From Alphaproteobacteria bacterium (GTDB taxonomy: Bacteria; Pseudomonadota; Alphaproteobacteria; UBA828), in the NCBI GenBank assembly GCA_029937205.1, contig JAPYQV010000205.1:1-5750 (forward strand): 5,750 nt of DNA, read 5' to 3'. The notes beneath the pieces are model-generated. The model was not told the DNA's origin, made no database searches, and saw only the letters and a list, made by a program, of their open reading frames with translations. Below, piece by piece: positions 5,642 to 5,750 of this stretch. The stretch's first letter is position 1. Each line of letters opens with the position of its first letter. Position numbers and translations under genes: made by a program.

Positions 5642-5750
5642 GTGGCCACGGACATCGTCTACCGGGATTACAATCAGGCAGAGCTGGACGCGCAATATAA
5701 CAATCGGCAGCGCTATCCGGAGTTCACCGGTATTTTCGAGAATTGGGAGA
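5642..5750 (+). CDS. Probable alpha/beta hydrolase, 5' end only
   Basis: The gene runs off the right edge; only 36 complete codons are visible, starting at GTG (MATDIVYRDYNQAELDAQYN). The N-terminal pattern YRDYxQAxLDAQYNNRxR followed by an aromatic-rich stretch ending in ENWE resembles, from memory, the opening of alpha/beta hydrolases of the esterase/arylformamidase (KynB-like) type. In those proteins YxxxxxxxLDxxYNN comes before the first strand. The oxyanion and nucleophile motifs would lie beyond the window, so catalysis cannot be checked. The gap to the methyltransferase gene is 10 nt, so it belongs to the same operon. It might release a methylated acid or alcohol from an ester or amide before demethylation; that link is speculation. 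No other family is suggested by the visible residues. Confidence 0.6.
   Translation, partial: MATDIVYRDYNQAELDAQYNNRQRYPEFTGIFENWE

Noticed and set aside
5101..5655. Minus-strand open frame (184 codons) opposite the MeTHF-type methyltransferase
   Set aside because: Antisense shadow of a confident gene; the translation shows no family features.

Overview
The window holds one tightly packed, single-direction (+ strand) gene run that looks like a cobalamin (corrinoid)-dependent methyl-transfer operon from a moderately GC-rich proteobacterium. An alphaproteobacterium is my best guess, from the G/C-rich third codon positions, GTG and TTG starts, short gaps and general protein style. The sequence carries no taxonomic marker, so this remains inference. 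No rRNA, tRNA, mobile element, CRISPR array, convincing promoter, riboswitch or intrinsic terminator is visible.

Layout: (1) 58-696, an unrecognised 212-aa soluble protein. (2) 710-1774, a UroD-superfamily zinc methyltransferase of the MtaA/MtbA/CmuA type with a His-rich tail. (3) 1819-2568, a MtaC/MtbC-like corrinoid carrier protein with the DxHxxG cobalt-ligand motif. (4) 2586-2918, a 110-aa four-cysteine basic protein of unknown function, overlapping the next gene by 4 nt. (5) 2915-4555, an ATP-dependent reductive activator of corrinoid proteins (RACo/RACE type: N-terminal [2Fe-2S] plus ASKHA-like DUF4445 region). (6) 4594-5631, a methyltetrahydrofolate:corrinoid methyltransferase (AcsE/MetH pterin-binding type) with a long N-terminal insertion. 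(7) 5642 to the window edge, the first 36 codons of a probable alpha/beta hydrolase. All gaps are 44 nt or less and every stretch is accounted for; there is no gene-free stretch above 300 bases.

How the genes fit together (inference from family knowledge): the UroD-type enzyme would take a methyl group from an unidentified methylated substrate and place it on Co(I) of the carrier. The MeTHF-type methyltransferase would then move it to tetrahydrofolate, feeding C1 metabolism. The activator would rescue carriers that oxidise to Co(II). No MttB-family (trimethylamine/betaine-type) methyltransferase is in the window, so the UroD-type protein is the only visible candidate for substrate demethylation. 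The two unrecognised proteins (genes 1 and 4) are the most likely place for new biology. They are built into the operon but have no counterpart in the textbook three- or four-component systems. A 22-bp tandem duplication covering the activator's stop codon is the main non-coding oddity.
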